A stretch of DNA of 46,555 nt, from assembly GCA_964515555.1 (NCBI GenBank), contig CAZEVY010000033.1, positions 1 to 46,555 on the forward strand. Reading direction: 5' to 3'. Below are positions 46,370-46,555 of the stretch, piece after piece. How positions within the stretch are numbered: the first letter of the stretch is position 1; each line of letters opens with the position of its first letter. The DNA comes from CAZEVY01 sp964515555 (GTDB lineage: Bacteria; Acidobacteriota; Terriglobia; Bryobacterales; Bryobacteraceae). Below the pieces are notes generated by a model. It searched no databases. It was not told the origin of the DNA and worked only from the letters and a program-made list of their open reading frames with translations. The position numbers and the translations under genes were made by a program.

Positions 46370-46555
46370 CTATCGCACCGGCGGCTGCACGCCGCCCGGC
46401 AGTCCTTCCATTCGATCCGAAGACCGCGCGTTGATCGCCAGCGGCGTCTTGCTGCGCCAGAGCGGCGCCACCCAGCCCCACTGGTATCCGTTAATCGAGA
46501 CCTCGATCAGGTTGCCGGGCGAGTTCGCCGTGGTGGGTTGCAGGGTGTCGGGTTT
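46370..46555 (-). CDS. C-terminal part of another TadE-like protein, cut by the window edge
   Basis: Only the last 61 residues are present (… NLIEVSINGYQWGWVAPLW … RMEGLPGGVQPPVR). Val-Ser-Ile-Asn-Gly-Tyr resembles the distal part of TadE domains. The TAG stop at 46372-46370 is followed after 2 bases by the next gene's ATG. The start lies beyond the right edge. Confidence 0.65.
   Translation of the reverse strand, partial: KPDTLQPTTANSPGNLIEVSINGYQWGWVAPLWRSKTPLAINARSSDRMEGLPGGVQPPVR

Noticed and set aside
1..46555. tRNA, rRNA, CRISPR arrays, IS elements
   Set aside because: I found no cloverleaf with CCA-type end, no regular short repeats with spacers, and no transposase or terminal inverted repeats.

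Overview
The window (high GC, six-frame open almost everywhere) looks like a fragment of an Acidobacteriota genome, most probably of the Solibacteraceae/Bryobacterales type. This is inferred from two Oar-like TonB receptors with carboxypeptidase-regulatory domains, a protein with the Solibacter-type TIGR03437 domain, secreted proteins with a Tyr-Thr-Cys motif near the N-terminus, Tat-exported oxidoreductase and enolase-fold proteins, and an LPxTG-like anchored protein beside a class D sortase. Three runs of exactly 100 N (4635-4734, 8507-8606, 45395-45494) show that this is a scaffolded draft, probably a metagenome assembly; each run lies inside a gene.

Layout. 1-3.5 kb: class II fructose-1,6-bisphosphatase (glpX), a membrane serine/threonine kinase and a UlaG-like metallo-hydrolase in a tight run. 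3.6-7.2 kb: small membrane protein, dtd, a plant-like glucuronokinase (interrupted by a gap), a small repeat protein, a secreted protein of unknown function and a 43-residue membrane miniprotein. 7.2-10.3 kb: three overlapping genes (unknown helical protein, Tat-exported rhamnonate-dehydratase-like enolase-fold protein, GNAT). 10.3-16.7 kb, minus strand: TPM protein, nucleotidyltransferase, LemA, aldehyde dehydrogenase, FAH-family (KdaD-like) protein and a TIGR03437 protein; the last enzymes suggest oxidative sugar-acid degradation. 16.7-23 kb: remnant of a PIN toxin, secreted esterase, then a minus-strand operon of two duplicated 197-residue PepSY-type membrane proteins coupled to a sensorless histidine kinase, divergent from a CehA/McbA metallohydrolase.

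23-31 kb: TonB receptor divergent from a MetE-core protein and a TolB-like propeller; a DUF433/DUF5615 toxin-antitoxin pair whose toxin 3' end has decayed; an exported VOC protein, a hexaheme cytochrome c and a DinB-like protein; PPK2 and an RRM protein. 31.7-37.8 kb: sortase and its likely substrate, an unknown protein, an SGNH hydrolase and a large Oar-like receptor. 37.9-44.2 kb: pterin carbinolamine dehydratase, a serine-hydrolase/NamZ fusion, a second serine hydrolase broken by a one-base frameshift, a Tat-exported Gfo/Idh/MocA oxidoreductase and a Cys/Met-metabolism PLP enzyme. 44.2 kb to the end: a vWA (TadG-like) protein and two TadE-like pseudopilins of a Tad pilus locus that runs off the right edge.

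The genome is compact: ATGA or TGATG overlaps couple several genes and no intergenic region exceeds 230 bp. A recurring pattern is a -10-like TANNNT box 6-10 bp in front of the start codon of first genes with no Shine-Dalgarno sequence, which suggests many leaderless transcripts; genes inside operons or with longer leaders carry AGGAGG-type sites instead. No tRNA, rRNA, CRISPR array or intact mobile element was seen. The most interesting items are the PepSY-PepSY-kinase operon, the sortase/substrate pair, the eroded DUF5615 toxin, the PIN-toxin remnant, the NamZ fusion with its frameshifted neighbour, and the leaderless pattern. All functions are read from sequence motifs and memory of families; no database search was possible.
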